DNA of 64,000 bases, from assembly GCF_000235505.1 (NCBI RefSeq), contig NZ_JH379027.1, forward strand, positions 62,001-126,000, read 5' to 3'. Both the position numbers and the translations under genes were made by a program. This document shows, in pieces, positions 1 to 9,159 of the stretch. The number at the start of each line of letters is the position of its first letter. Position 1 is the first letter of the stretch. The stretch is from Hungatella hathewayi WAL-18680 (GTDB taxonomy: Bacteria; Bacillota; Clostridia; Lachnospirales; Lachnospiraceae). The notes under the pieces were generated by a model. That model was given only the letters and a program-made list of their open reading frames with translations. It was not told the DNA's origin and searched no databases.

Positions 1-1
1 C

Positions 2-313
2 TTTGCTTTTATGGGAATTGAAGCGCTGTACAAAGCAAACTATACGCAGCCGCCTGCGGTGGAATACCGGCTGATGTGCGAGGATACGCTGATTTGTCCT
101 GCGGATATGCTGGAAGAGCAGGTTTTGGATTACATTTTCAGCCGTTATAGCGGAAAATTGCCGGAACATTATCACGGGCGCAGTCTGGCGCCGTCCGATG
201 TGGTGGAGTTATATGATCAGGGTAAGAGGAGTTATTTTTATCGGGATAAAGGAAATTTTGTTCCGGTAAACTTTTCACCTTTTTTTGCAAAGCCTATGAA
301 GGAAATGAACTAA
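2..313 (+). CDS. YodL-like domain protein, C-terminal part (cut by window start)
   Basis: The reading frame is open at the window edge, so this is the end of a longer gene. Residues FAFMGIEAL precede the first ATG at position 11. The fragment resembles the YodL domain found in mobile-element proteins: a conserved HGRSLAPSDVVEL segment, followed by a tyrosine-rich stretch (RSYFYRDKGNF) and a C-terminal pro/phe tail. YodL domains often sit at the end of large multidomain proteins of conjugative elements; their biochemical role is unknown. A hairpin terminator follows at 366-404. Confidence 0.6.
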   Translation, partial: FAFMGIEALYKANYTQPPAVEYRLMCEDTLICPADMLEEQVLDYIFSRYSGKLPEHYHGRSLAPSDVVELYDQGKRSYFYRDKGNFVPVNFSPFFAKPMKEMN

Positions 314-365
314 TCCCGGCATAAGGGATTGAGAAGCAAACAGATTAAAGTTTAAAGGTAAAACA

Positions 366-404
366 AAGGCGTGGAGCAGGTTAAAACCGATCTCCACGCT
401 TTTG
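366..404 (+). terminator. Intrinsic terminator after the YodL-like gene
   Basis: A nine-base stem (GGCGTGGAG pairing with CTCCACGCT) encloses a 15-base loop and runs into a T-rich stretch. It lies between the YodL-like gene and the ribosome site of the next gene. Confidence 0.7.
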
Positions 405-421
405 TTATCAGGAGGGAAGAA

Positions 422-1354
422 ATGTTAAAAATTGATTTTATTTACGAAGTAACTGACAGAATCCGAAACAAGATGGTCGGCACATGTGAGGTGCTGATTA
501 AAAGAATTACCCACAATAACGGGCAGCAGCTGACGGGTATATTGTTTAAGAAACATGGCAAAGAATCACCGCTAATCTATCTTGATAAATATTACGATCA
601 ATATGTGGATGGCCGAATGAGTATGGTTGAAATCGTCGATGAAATTATGAGGATACAAGGTGAAGGAGGGGTACAGGAATTGATAGATATTGGCGGTTTG
701 GCCGATTACGAGGCTGTACAATCAAAAATCAGGCTGAAGCTGGTAAATTATGAGGCAAATAAAGCCCGTCTGGAAGGAATGCCCCATGTTCCGTTTCTTG
801 ATCTGGCAATCATGTTCTATGTTGAGATTGACAGCAACAGCCAGAGAATACTTACCGCTGCTGTGGAGCATCATCACCTGGAAATGTGGGGTATTGGGAA
901 AGAACGTATTTATAATGACGCTCTTTACAATATGCGCGCCTGCTGTCCGGTTAGGATAAAATCTGTCATGAGTGTCATAAAGGAGGTGGAGGAAGAAAAC
1001 GATGGAAACCTGGATCTGATAATATCAGAGGAAGATATTTCCCATGAGCAGGGTTTTTGGATTATGACAACAAAATTAGGGATACAGGGAGCTTCCACTC
1101 TTGTACATGGAGATGGTTTGAAAAAGTTTGCCCAGATCAATAGAGATAATATTGTAATACTTCCTTCGAGCATCCATGAGGTGATGTTGATTCCCCAAAT
1201 GTTGGCAAATGGGAATTACGAATACCTCTCACATATGGTAGAAGAGGTTAATAGAGACGAGGTTTTAAGGGAGGACCGGTTATCAAACAGCATTTATCTT
1301 TATAACAGAAATGAGGATTCTATCACCATTGCATACAGGGGTCCGGAATTATGA
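422..1354 (+). CDS. DUF5688 family protein
   Basis: This 310-residue cytoplasmic protein resembles the DUF5688 family common in Clostridia mobile elements. Features that fit are an N-terminal EVLIKRITHNNG...GILF block, the PLIYLDKYYDQY segment and a C-terminal half with SSIHEVMLIPQM. The ATG at 422 was chosen because GGAGGG lies nine bases upstream. A GTG at 371 is in frame but overlaps the terminator hairpin. No catalytic motif, membrane segment or signal peptide is visible. It precedes the PcfK/PcfJ pair in the same direction. Function unknown. Confidence 0.75.
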   Translation: MLKIDFIYEVTDRIRNKMVGTCEVLIKRITHNNGQQLTGILFKKHGKESPLIYLDKYYDQYVDGRMSMVEIVDEIMRIQGEGGVQELIDIGGLADYEAVQSKIRLKLVNYEANKARLEGMPHVPFLDLAIMFYVEIDSNSQRILTAAVEHHHLEMWGIGKERIYNDALYNMRACCPVRIKSVMSVIKEVEEENDGNLDLIISEEDISHEQGFWIMTTKLGIQGASTLVHGDGLKKFAQINRDNIVILPSSIHEVMLIPQMLANGNYEYLSHMVEEVNRDEVLREDRLSNSIYLYNRNEDSITIAYRGPEL

Positions 1355-1407
1355 GGTTGAGAGATACAATTTAACAATTACAGCAAATAGAAAAGGAGAA
1401 TTTACTG

Positions 1408-2193
1408 ATGCAGGATTCTTTAAATATTCATGTGTTGCAGCGTGATGAAACAGGAGTTTTGAATCCGGTGGATACCGCTGCGGAGGAACTGATGCTGCCC
1501 TCTGATCTGGAGGACAGCCGGGCTGAGACAAAGGAAAAGGACGAGGATGAAATACAGGAAGAGGATGAAAAACGCATGGAGCATGAAGCTTCCGAAGCTA
1601 GACGTAAAGAAAAATGGGAGGCAAGGCAGCAGGCAAAAAAGAAAGCAGAGCAGGAACAGCAGGACAGATTAAAAACCATGGACAACGATGAGGTCATGGC
1701 CGCTTCTATGAAGCGTGTCAGCGCCGATACGGAGCGGCTGACACGGCGGAATATGAAGGAGTGTGTGTCGGAGCATATACAGACTCTGTGCCTGGAAAGC
1801 CCGGATTTTGCCCGGTTGGTTATGCACCCTAGGAAAAATATGATTCACTGCTTCAGATACATTTACCGCAGAGCCAAAGATTTTATTGAGCAGGAAATGA
1901 AGAATAACAATGTCGAACTAACAACAGGATTATATGGTGAGGATGTGCCGGACGACCTCTGTTATCAGTGGGCCGAGGATTATTTCAGAGATTTGGACGC
2001 GGAAGAAGATAAGGAGAAGGAGGAGAAATTTGTTTCCAGGCAGTACCACGCAAAAACAGCCGGTAAGCCTCAGAAAGCAGTCAGGAAAAAAACGGAGAAA
2101 AAACAGGAGCCGGAGAAACAGGAGGTCTCGGCCGATGAAGGCGTTACAGGTCAGCTCATGTTAGATTTTATAACGGAGGTGAAGGCAGGATGA
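1408..2193 (+). CDS. PcfK-like protein (AcrIIA9-related family)
   Basis: A 261-residue, strongly charged protein. Residues 30-100 are a Glu/Lys/Arg-rich probable coiled coil. Residues about 130-205 (ESPDFARLVMHPRKNM, CFRYIYRRA, DDLCYQWAEDYF) match the PcfK-like domain, named after the Enterococcus pCF10 conjugation region. Some members of this family are described as type II-A CRISPR inhibitors (AcrIIA9). The C terminus carries QLMLDF, similar to sliding-clamp-binding peptides. It starts after AAAAGGAG and overlaps the pcfJ-like gene by four bases (ATGA), so the two are probably translationally coupled. Whether this copy inhibits Cas9 is not known. Confidence 0.7.
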   Translation: MQDSLNIHVLQRDETGVLNPVDTAAEELMLPSDLEDSRAETKEKDEDEIQEEDEKRMEHEASEARRKEKWEARQQAKKKAEQEQQDRLKTMDNDEVMAASMKRVSADTERLTRRNMKECVSEHIQTLCLESPDFARLVMHPRKNMIHCFRYIYRRAKDFIEQEMKNNNVELTTGLYGEDVPDDLCYQWAEDYFRDLDAEEDKEKEEKFVSRQYHAKTAGKPQKAVRKKTEKKQEPEKQEVSADEGVTGQLMLDFITEVKAG

Positions 2194-4202
2194 AGTTGAA
2201 TAAAAAGGTATGCCGGAAATTTGCAGAACCAAAATGGAGTATGGATTTGAACCATGGTCTGTTCTGTGCGGAGCAGATTCAATACATTGTGAAGTCAGAG
2301 GTAAGGAATGTGGATCACCAGAGGGTTCTTATTTTGCATATCTATGACAGGAAAAAGGTGGCGGCAGGAGAAACACGTCCCTTGTGGACCATGTTTCAGA
2401 GCCGTAAACAGTATTTCACTCTTGCCCGCCGTGATGATGGCTCAACCTTCTGGAGAAGCGCAGCTTTTGACAATTTAGACAGGTACTATTTATTCAAAAA
2501 TAAATGCGCGTTCTATTCCATGAATGATGAAAAGAGAGTCATGCAATTCTGCAAAACGGATCAGAAAGACGGCTTTTCCTGCCTGAACTCCCTGCAGTCC
2601 AGAATGATGTATCAAAGTATGCTGCAAAAGAGGCATAAAATGCAGAGGAAAATTATTGAAAAAATGAAAACAGTTCCTGGGCTTCCCAGAGGGATAAAGG
2701 GCTGGATAGACCGGGAAATTGTGCCGGCCTACATATTTTACACGTATTCTAAGGACAGAAAGGAAATGGACGGATACTGTACTGCCTGCAAACAAGCGGT
2801 AAAAGTGTCAGGAATAAAACATAATGCGGAAGGAAGCTGCCCGCATTGCAATAAGGCTGTGACTTACAAAAGCCGCGGACGGCGCGGAACAGTCATAGAC
2901 AGGGAAACCGTACAGGTCTTACAGAAGATATCAGAGAAAGAGCTGGTGGTCCGTTTTGTTAAAGTATACCGTAAATATCCAAATGCCGATGTGCCAGAGG
3001 ATAGTCTCTATGAAAGCGCCAGAATATTCATAAATTCGGATCGTGAAGGACGTAGAAAGTCGGAGCATTTTTATCATCAATTTAGCTGTCAGGATATTAC
3101 TCCATGGAAAAAGGGGAACCGTCCTGTGTTCAGCAAATGGCAATATAATTTTAACGCGGATCATAACGGCTATCTGTACGACAGGAATCTGGAATTAGTT
3201 CTGGAGAACACACCCTGGAGGTATTCCCAGCTGGAGCGTTACTATCAGGCAAACAGGACGCCATTTTATGTGATAAATTACCTGCAAAGATACCTGGATT
3301 ATCCGATGCTGGAATATATGGTGAAGCTGGGCTTGTACAGATTAGCGGCAGATATTGTGAATCCAGATTATTACTGCTATGCGTTGAGTCAGACAATTAA
3401 TGAAAAGGGTAAAAATATCCAAGAGGTACTGGGCCTGAATAAAAGCCATCTGCCGATGCTTCAGGAGATTAATCCTGGCAGCAAGCAGCTGACACTCATC
3501 AAAAAGTATTTAAAGAACCACATTCATTTAGATGTAACACTTTTTAACTGGTGTGCGAGAAATGGGGTCAGCCGGCTGGAAAACCTGACGGTTCCATTAC
3601 AGTACATGACAGCCTATAAATTAATCCGATATGCAGATGAACAGTTTGAGATATATAAAACAAAAAGCTGGGCCACAGCTGGATATCGTGATATGGAATC
3701 ACTTTTAAACAGCTACAGAGACTATCTTTCCATGTGTGAGGCACTGGAATATGATTTAAGCAACAGCTTTGTCCTCTATCCGGCTAATCTTCCGAAAGCA
3801 CATGATAAGGTCAATGATTTATCAGATAAGGAGCAGGCTAAGGTGTATGAGGGACAGATCCGGAAGCTGTATGAAAAACTGAACAGCCAGTATGCCTTCT
3901 CGAAGTACGGATATTTTATAACTCTCCCGCGCACAGTAAAAGAAATTATTGAGGAGGGACACAAACTCCGTCATTGTATTGGAACATATGTCAAAATGGT
4001 TGTTAAAAGACAATGCCTGGTGTTCTTTGTACGAAAAGTCAATGAACCGGAGAAGCCTCTTTGTACGGTTGAATTGAATGGAGCGGAAATCGGTCAGACG
4101 AGCATGTTTGCCAACCGAGCACCAACTCCTCCCATTAAAGTATTTCTGAAGGAATGGGAGCAGGAAATTTTGCAGGCGCCGGTTCTGCAGTCCGCAGCTT
4201 GA
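2190..4202 (+). CDS. PcfJ-like protein
   Basis: A 670-residue protein resembling PcfJ of conjugative plasmids. A zinc-ribbon-like motif, CTAC at 197-200 and CPHC at 217-220, lies in the middle. The family hallmark LRHCIGTYV is at about 593-601, followed by a beta-rich segment (LVFFVRK, CTVELNGAEIGQ). No signal peptide or membrane segment is seen. It is coupled to the PcfK-like gene through an ATGA overlap; the pair is a standard accessory of Gram-positive conjugative elements, and its exact role is unsettled. It ends 18 bases before the convergent diguanylate cyclase, with a shared terminator hairpin. Confidence 0.75.
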   Translation: MKLNKKVCRKFAEPKWSMDLNHGLFCAEQIQYIVKSEVRNVDHQRVLILHIYDRKKVAAGETRPLWTMFQSRKQYFTLARRDDGSTFWRSAAFDNLDRYYLFKNKCAFYSMNDEKRVMQFCKTDQKDGFSCLNSLQSRMMYQSMLQKRHKMQRKIIEKMKTVPGLPRGIKGWIDREIVPAYIFYTYSKDRKEMDGYCTACKQAVKVSGIKHNAEGSCPHCNKAVTYKSRGRRGTVIDRETVQVLQKISEKELVVRFVKVYRKYPNADVPEDSLYESARIFINSDREGRRKSEHFYHQFSCQDITPWKKGNRPVFSKWQYNFNADHNGYLYDRNLELVLENTPWRYSQLERYYQANRTPFYVINYLQRYLDYPMLEYMVKLGLYRLAADIVNPDYYCYALSQTINEKGKNIQEVLGLNKSHLPMLQEINPGSKQLTLIKKYLKNHIHLDVTLFNWCARNGVSRLENLTVPLQYMTAYKLIRYADEQFEIYKTKSWATAGYRDMESLLNSYRDYLSMCEALEYDLSNSFVLYPANLPKAHDKVNDLSDKEQAKVYEGQIRKLYEKLNSQYAFSKYGYFITLPRTVKEIIEEGHKLRHCIGTYVKMVVKRQCLVFFVRKVNEPEKPLCTVELNGAEIGQTSMFANRAPTPPIKVFLKEWEQEILQAPVLQSAA

Positions 4203-4206
4203 GCAA

Positions 4207-4236
4207 GGGGGAAAAGGCGTTTATACCTTTTCCCTT
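4207..4236. terminator. Bidirectional terminator between the pcfJ-like and diguanylate cyclase genes
   Basis: GGGGAAAAGG pairs with CCTTTTCCC across a short loop, with T-rich sequence on the plus-strand side. It overlaps the last codons of the minus-strand gene. Confidence 0.55.
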
Positions 4237-6056
4237 TTCTGTTTTTCCGAATAAAGCATGTAGCGCTTACCTCCGTTGTGCTTTGCATGATAGAGAGCCT
4301 GGTCCGCCAGTTTTATTAATTCTGTCAAGCTGTCAGCGTCTGATGGATAGAAGGCGATACCTATACTCACAGCCAGTCCGCATTTCTTTTCCTCCATCTC
4401 CAGCCGCTGTGCCATTATATCAATAAGCTGCCGCGCCTTTCGAGCCGCATCTTCTGGTAGCGCTATTTCATTTGAAAAGACAATAAATTCATCACCGCCG
4501 AGGCGTGCCACAAAACTATTGCTGCCAAAGATTTCAATAAGGCAGTGTGCAAATTTCTGCAACACACGGTCACCTTCCGGATGACCGAGCGTATCATTGA
4601 CTTGTTTGAATCTATCTAAGTCAAGCATTATCAACGCGCCGGATCTATTTTCCTTGTGGAGCAACGCCGAAAGTATTTTCTCAACGGCCAGCCTGTTTTT
4701 CACACCAGTTAGAGGGTCAATCATTGCCTCCTGTTCGGCATTCATTAGCAATTTTTTCTGTTCGCTGATGTCGAAAAAGGCACACAGCACTGTTTGAGAA
4801 GTATTAGAGCAATCAAAATTTCCATAAACCCACTTTGTCTGCCCATTAGCGTCCAGCACCCGAAACTCATGTTCGGATAATCCGACAGGAAGCGAGGCAA
4901 TAGAGTCACGGTCCTGTGGGTGGATGATAGGAAGTAGAAAGCTGCCGATTCGTTTGTTATATTCTTGTGGTGAATAAGCGAGGAAATTATAAAAAGCGTC
5001 ATTTGCACTCAAAATGGAATAGTCGCGGTTATTCTTGAACTGTACCACTGAGCTGGGCACGGTCCGGTATATAGACTGAATATTCTCATAGGATTTCTGG
5101 AGTGTCCTGTGGTTCTGATGTTTCAAATAAAAAAGGAGTGAAGCAACAACTGAAAATGAAAGTATTATAACAGCGCTGTAAAAACTCGTACTTCTTATGA
5201 TGGACTGTGCTTTTGCATCAATGACGTTGGAGGGGATTACCAGAGCCAGGTTCCAGTCATTGATCCCCACTGGAATAAACTTCATTATGCGCTCCTGCCC
5301 GTCCCGATTATAAATGATACTGCCGCCAGTGCCAGATTTCATATTGCGGAGCATGACTTTTACATCGTCCGATGTCAAGGTGCTGGAAGTGTTTTCTGCA
5401 ATATCATTAAGCGTCTTATAGTTTGATGCTATGGGGTCGGTTAGTGCCCGAAAAATTATGCTTCCGTTTGATTTTATGACATAGTTATATCCTTTTCCAT
5501 CAAAAGCGCCAACTGTAAACAATTCGGATAAATTTTCCATAGAATAGCGCCCGAGCAATACGCCTTCTGGCTGTCCATTGTCAGTGATGGGTACGGAAAT
5601 AACAAGTTTTTCACTTTTTCCATCGACTTCCGGCAGCCACATGACGGAGGAGCTGCCGTTCATTGCACTTTGAAAATAAGGCTCCTGGGAGATATCGGGT
5701 GTTTCCGGATAGTCGGGCACATAAAGCCTTCCCTCTTTATCAGCCGCTGCCATCCATTTAAAACGGGTTATATCAATCCACTGGCTCAATATCCTCAAAG
5801 TCTGTGGAGATGATAGCGGCACATCAAGTTCACTGATAGAAGCTGCCAGCCCTTCCAAATAGGTTTGATCGCTTTTTATACGTTCACAAATGAGCCGGGC
5901 ATTTTGTTTGGTTAATTCCTCCATATAGGCATCGGTTTCTTCTTGCAGAGCTTTATGGACAGAATTACTATAAACGAGAGTTGTTATGATAATTACCGCC
6001 AGTACCAAAAAAAGTGAAACGCTAATGGCGAATAATGGCTTTTTATAAAATCGCAT
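4221..6056 (-). CDS. Membrane diguanylate cyclase (dCACHE-PAS-GGDEF)
   Basis: A 611-residue sensor predicted to make cyclic di-GMP from GTP. An N-terminal membrane helix (about 8-30) is followed by an extracellular dCACHE-like sensor (about 40-275) and a second membrane helix (about 288-311, SFYSAVIILSFSVVASLLFYL). Next come a PAS segment (about 330-440) and a GGDEF domain with intact GGDEF at 520-524. No RxxD inhibitory site is present at the usual place, since GSNS occupies those positions, so product inhibition may be weak. The gene is monocistronic and opposite to its neighbours. A perfect palindrome lies at its promoter. It is probably cargo, and its signal is unknown. Confidence 0.9.
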   Translation of the reverse strand: MRFYKKPLFAISVSLFLVLAVIIITTLVYSNSVHKALQEETDAYMEELTKQNARLICERIKSDQTYLEGLAASISELDVPLSSPQTLRILSQWIDITRFKWMAAADKEGRLYVPDYPETPDISQEPYFQSAMNGSSSVMWLPEVDGKSEKLVISVPITDNGQPEGVLLGRYSMENLSELFTVGAFDGKGYNYVIKSNGSIIFRALTDPIASNYKTLNDIAENTSSTLTSDDVKVMLRNMKSGTGGSIIYNRDGQERIMKFIPVGINDWNLALVIPSNVIDAKAQSIIRSTSFYSAVIILSFSVVASLLFYLKHQNHRTLQKSYENIQSIYRTVPSSVVQFKNNRDYSILSANDAFYNFLAYSPQEYNKRIGSFLLPIIHPQDRDSIASLPVGLSEHEFRVLDANGQTKWVYGNFDCSNTSQTVLCAFFDISEQKKLLMNAEQEAMIDPLTGVKNRLAVEKILSALLHKENRSGALIMLDLDRFKQVNDTLGHPEGDRVLQKFAHCLIEIFGSNSFVARLGGDEFIVFSNEIALPEDAARKARQLIDIMAQRLEMEEKKCGLAVSIGIAFYPSDADSLTELIKLADQALYHAKHNGGKRYMLYSEKQKREKV

Positions 6057-6076
6057 TGTAGTCTCCTGTCCAATGT

Positions 6077-6122
6077 GTCAGTAAATACTGACATTATATA
6101 ATGGCACAACCTACCTGGTCAA
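6077..6122 (-). promoter_or_regulatory. Promoter and palindrome upstream of the diguanylate cyclase
   Basis: On the minus strand, TTGACC (6117-6122) and TATAAT (6093-6098) are separated by 18 bases. An 18-base perfect palindrome, TGTCAGTAAATACTGACA (6077-6094), overlaps the -10 box and start region and is a plausible repressor site. Confidence 0.55.
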
Positions 6123-6211
6123 TGTGTTTTATGGAATCAGGGATTCTGTCTTTTTAATAAGTTTCTTAGAATAGCAAGTATTAAATATTTGTTAAAATTG
6201 AATCATCCCTG

Positions 6212-6240
6212 TTGACAGGAGATGCCCTCGCTCATATAAT
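6212..6240 (+). promoter_or_regulatory. Consensus promoter of leader 1 and the ATPase operon
   Basis: TTGACA (6212-6217) and TATAAT (6235-6240) are both perfect and separated by 17 bases. The spacer shares most of its bases with the promoter at 16737-16765, so the two arose by duplication. Apart from this leader and the DGC promoter, 6057-6473 holds no other gene. Confidence 0.85.
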
Positions 6241-6292
6241 GCCAATAAAACACATAAACATATTTTTATTTCAGAAAGGAACTTAAATCTAT

Positions 6293-6364
6293 ATGGACGA
6301 CGCCGATAGCGACGCTGCCCGAAGTTATAGTAATATAAACAATCGAATAAGCTTCAGTACATAA
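6293..6364 (+). CDS. Acidic leader peptide 1 (23 aa)
   Basis: A 23-residue ORF beginning MDDADSDAARSYSNIN, preceded by AGAAAGGA. Its first nine codons are identical at the DNA level to the leader at 16816, although the following codons differ, so coding and/or RNA sequence is under constraint. Four of the first seven residues are Asp. The stop codon overlaps the first bases of the terminator stem, which is the arrangement of a translation-controlled attenuator. I do not recognise a named family. Inferred role: cis-acting regulation of the downstream P-type ATPase operon. Confidence 0.7.
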   Translation: MDDADSDAARSYSNINNRISFST

Positions 6365-6413
6365 AAGGCATAACCTGCGTTGTTTTATAAAAGCGCGGGC
6401 TATGTCTTTTTGT
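6363..6413 (+). terminator. Attenuator terminator of leader 1
   Basis: AAAAGGCATAACCTGCG (6363-6379) pairs with CGCGGGCTATGTCTTTT (6394-6410), with G-U and single mismatches, and ends in a T-run. It sits between the leader peptide and the ATPase start, so readthrough must be controlled. The same hairpin is found at 16870-16920. Confidence 0.8.
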
Positions 6414-6473
6414 CTTCTGACTTAGAATAAATAACTAATAATATCTCAAAAAGAAAGGAGTGGTCTTTCCTAT

Positions 6474-9137
6474 ATGGAAAATCACAAGCGACTGCCTTGG
6501 CACGCAACAGAGCCGGAGGCAATTTACAAAGCGTTACACACCTCTGAAGAAGGGCTCAGCGATGCCGAGGCTGCCGAAAGGCTGGCCCGCTTCGGGCGCA
6601 ATGAACTGCGTCAGAAACCGAAAAAAACCATCTGGCAGATGATTAAGAGCCAGATTACCGATCCCATGGTGCTGATTTTAATTGGCGCCGCTGTTTTCTC
6701 CGCCGTGCTTTCAGAATGGACGGAGGCAATCGTCATACTGACGATTGTAATTATCAATGCGGTAATCGGAATTGTACAGGAAAAGAAGGCGGAAAGCTCC
6801 CTCGAAGCATTGAAACAGATGAGCGCGCCTAACGCCAGGGTTTTGCGCCAGAGAGAGGAAAGTATTGTGCCGGCCAGCGAACTGGTTGTCGGAGATATCG
6901 TCCTGATTGATGATGGGGCAATGGTTCCGGCTGACTTACGGTTAATCGAATCAGCGAATTTGAAAATACAGGAGGCGTCACTCACCGGGGAGTCCGTTCC
7001 ATCGGAAAAGGACGCCAAGGAGATTATGCCGCAGGAATGTGTGCTGGGAGACCGGGCCAATATGGCCTATACCTCCTCTATCGTGACCTACGGCCACGGA
7101 ACCGGCGTGGTGGTGGCAACCGGTATGAGTACAGAGGTCGGCAATATTGCAGGGCTTCTGGAAAACCAGGATGAGCTGGATACCCCGTTAAAGAGAAAGC
7201 TGAACGCGGTGGGTAAGACCCTCACCGTGGTGGGTATCATTGTCTGCGCCCTTATCTTTGCAATCGGCGCTTTTTACGGAAGGCCGTTGATTCCCCAGTT
7301 TCTGGTGGCTATATCTCTGGCAATTTCTATTATCCCGGAGGGACTGCCTGCCACGGCAACGATTGTCATGGCTCTGGGTGTCCAGAGAATGGCTAAGCAG
7401 AACGCCTTAATCCGGAAGCTGCCGGCGGTGGAAACACTGGGCAGCGCCACGGTAATTTGCAGCGATAAGACAGGAACCCTGACCCTAAACCAGATGACCG
7501 TCACCCAGATTGCGGTGAACGGGGATTTTGAAGCGGGGACAACGACAGCGGTTGAATGTGCGGACAAAGAGCACCCGGACGTTTACCGGGAGCTGGTTTA
7601 CGCTGGAGCGCTTTGTAACAACGCGAGTCTGGACCCGGATCACAAGGGAGAAATCATCGGAGACCCCACGGAGGGGGCCTTGATTTTCCTGGCACAGAAA
7701 TTTGGGATAGACCATGAAGAATTGGAAGAAACGTACCCCAGGCTGTTTGAGCAGCCCTTTGATTCGGAGAGAAAGCGGATGTCCACCGTTCATGAAATTA
7801 ATCAGAAGCTGGTTTCCTATACAAAAGGCGCTGTGGACGAAATGCTGCCTTTGTGTACGGGTATGCTGACTTCCCGGGGTGTGCGTCCGATTACGCAGAC
7901 CGATATCAGGCAGATTCAGGATATGTGTGATTCCATGTCACAAAAAGCCTTGCGAGTGCTGGGATTTGCCGTGAAAACCCTGAAACATCTGCCGGAGGAC
8001 GAAGAAGAAAATATTGAGTTTGATATGACCTTTATCGGCGTGGCCGGTATGATTGACCCGCCAAGGAAAGAGGTAGCCGAATCTGTACGGACCTGCCGGA
8101 ACGCCGGTATCCGCACCATTATGATTACGGGAGACCATAAGGTAACCGCTCTTGCCATTGCGAAGGAGCTTTCCATCTGGCAGAATGGCGATACCGTAAT
8201 ATCGGGTGAGGACTTGTCTGCCATGAGTGAGGAGGAACTGGACCAGGCGGTAGAACACGCCACGGTATTCGCAAGAGTGTCTCCGGCGGATAAACTCCGC
8301 ATTATCCAGTCCTTAAAGAGGAACGGCGAAGTGGCTGCAATGACGGGTGACGGCGTAAACGACTCCCCGGCGTTAAAAGCAGCAGATATTGGTGTGGCGA
8401 TGGGACGCACAGGAACGGACGTTGCAAAGGAAGCGTCTGATATGATTCTCCTGGACGACAGTTTCACCACGATTGCCTATGCAATCAAAGAAGGGCGCCG
8501 CGTATACCGGAATATCCAGAAGGTAATCCAGTTTTTGCTGGCGGGAAATATTGCGGAAATCACAACCTTGTTTCTGGCAACCTTATTTAACTGGGAAGCT
8601 CCGCTTCTGGCCGTTCATATACTCTGGGTAAACTTAGCGACCGCTACACTGCCGGCTCTGGCTTTGGGCGTTGACCCGGCAAGCAAAAATATTATGAAGC
8701 ATAAGCCGGTCAAGGCGGGAACCTTGTTTGAACGCGATTTGATTGCCAGAGTGATACGACAGGGAATTTTCGTGGCGGCTATGACAATCGCCGCGTACTT
8801 TATCGGAGCGGATCAGAGCAGCCATACCACAGGCCAGACCATGGCTTTCAGTGTGCTGGCAATTTCTCAGATGCTTCGTGCATTTAACCAGCGCTCCAAC
8901 ACAGAACCTATCTGGGTGAGGGCGGAGGGGCCGAACCCGTGGCTGGTTGTATCGTTCCTGGTATCGGCCGGTCTGATGGCATGTATCCTGTTTATCCCGT
9001 CTCTGCAGAGCGCTTTCCGGCTGACCTATTTAACCGGAACCCAGTGGCTCACCGTTATGGGGCTTTCTATCCTGTCCATTGTTCAGATGGAGGCTGTGAA
9101 GTGGGTGAAACGCGCCAGGAAAAGGGAGAAACGATGA
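6474..9137 (+). CDS. P-type cation-transporting ATPase (PMCA/SERCA-like, P2)
   Basis: An 887-residue ion pump. Visible features are the N-terminal cation-ATPase domain, TGES in the actuator domain (about 166), PEGLPA in TM4 (about 290) and the phosphorylated Asp in DKTGTLT (D331). The hinge TGDGVND and a C-terminal transmembrane block follow. SERCA/PMCA enzymes have a TM6 Asp in a NxxTD-type motif; here TM6 reads NLATATLPALALG (about 720-732) without that Asp, so one cation-binding residue is lost and specificity cannot be assumed to be calcium. It is first in a four-gene operon behind the acidic-peptide attenuator. The ribosome site AAGGAG is 13 bases from the ATG. Confidence 0.9.
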   Translation: MENHKRLPWHATEPEAIYKALHTSEEGLSDAEAAERLARFGRNELRQKPKKTIWQMIKSQITDPMVLILIGAAVFSAVLSEWTEAIVILTIVIINAVIGIVQEKKAESSLEALKQMSAPNARVLRQREESIVPASELVVGDIVLIDDGAMVPADLRLIESANLKIQEASLTGESVPSEKDAKEIMPQECVLGDRANMAYTSSIVTYGHGTGVVVATGMSTEVGNIAGLLENQDELDTPLKRKLNAVGKTLTVVGIIVCALIFAIGAFYGRPLIPQFLVAISLAISIIPEGLPATATIVMALGVQRMAKQNALIRKLPAVETLGSATVICSDKTGTLTLNQMTVTQIAVNGDFEAGTTTAVECADKEHPDVYRELVYAGALCNNASLDPDHKGEIIGDPTEGALIFLAQKFGIDHEELEETYPRLFEQPFDSERKRMSTVHEINQKLVSYTKGAVDEMLPLCTGMLTSRGVRPITQTDIRQIQDMCDSMSQKALRVLGFAVKTLKHLPEDEEENIEFDMTFIGVAGMIDPPRKEVAESVRTCRNAGIRTIMITGDHKVTALAIAKELSIWQNGDTVISGEDLSAMSEEELDQAVEHATVFARVSPADKLRIIQSLKRNGEVAAMTGDGVNDSPALKAADIGVAMGRTGTDVAKEASDMILLDDSFTTIAYAIKEGRRVYRNIQKVIQFLLAGNIAEITTLFLATLFNWEAPLLAVHILWVNLATATLPALALGVDPASKNIMKHKPVKAGTLFERDLIARVIRQGIFVAAMTIAAYFIGADQSSHTTGQTMAFSVLAISQMLRAFNQRSNTEPIWVRAEGPNPWLVVSFLVSAGLMACILFIPSLQSAFRLTYLTGTQWLTVMGLSILSIVQMEAVKWVKRARKREKR

Positions 9138-9159
9138 TTTCTATACGAGGAGGTAACGT

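Noticed and set aside
7916-8470. 184-codon minus-strand ORF inside the P-type ATPase gene
   Set aside because: It is antisense to a gene with all family motifs, has no ribosome site and a low-complexity Ser/Ile-rich translation.
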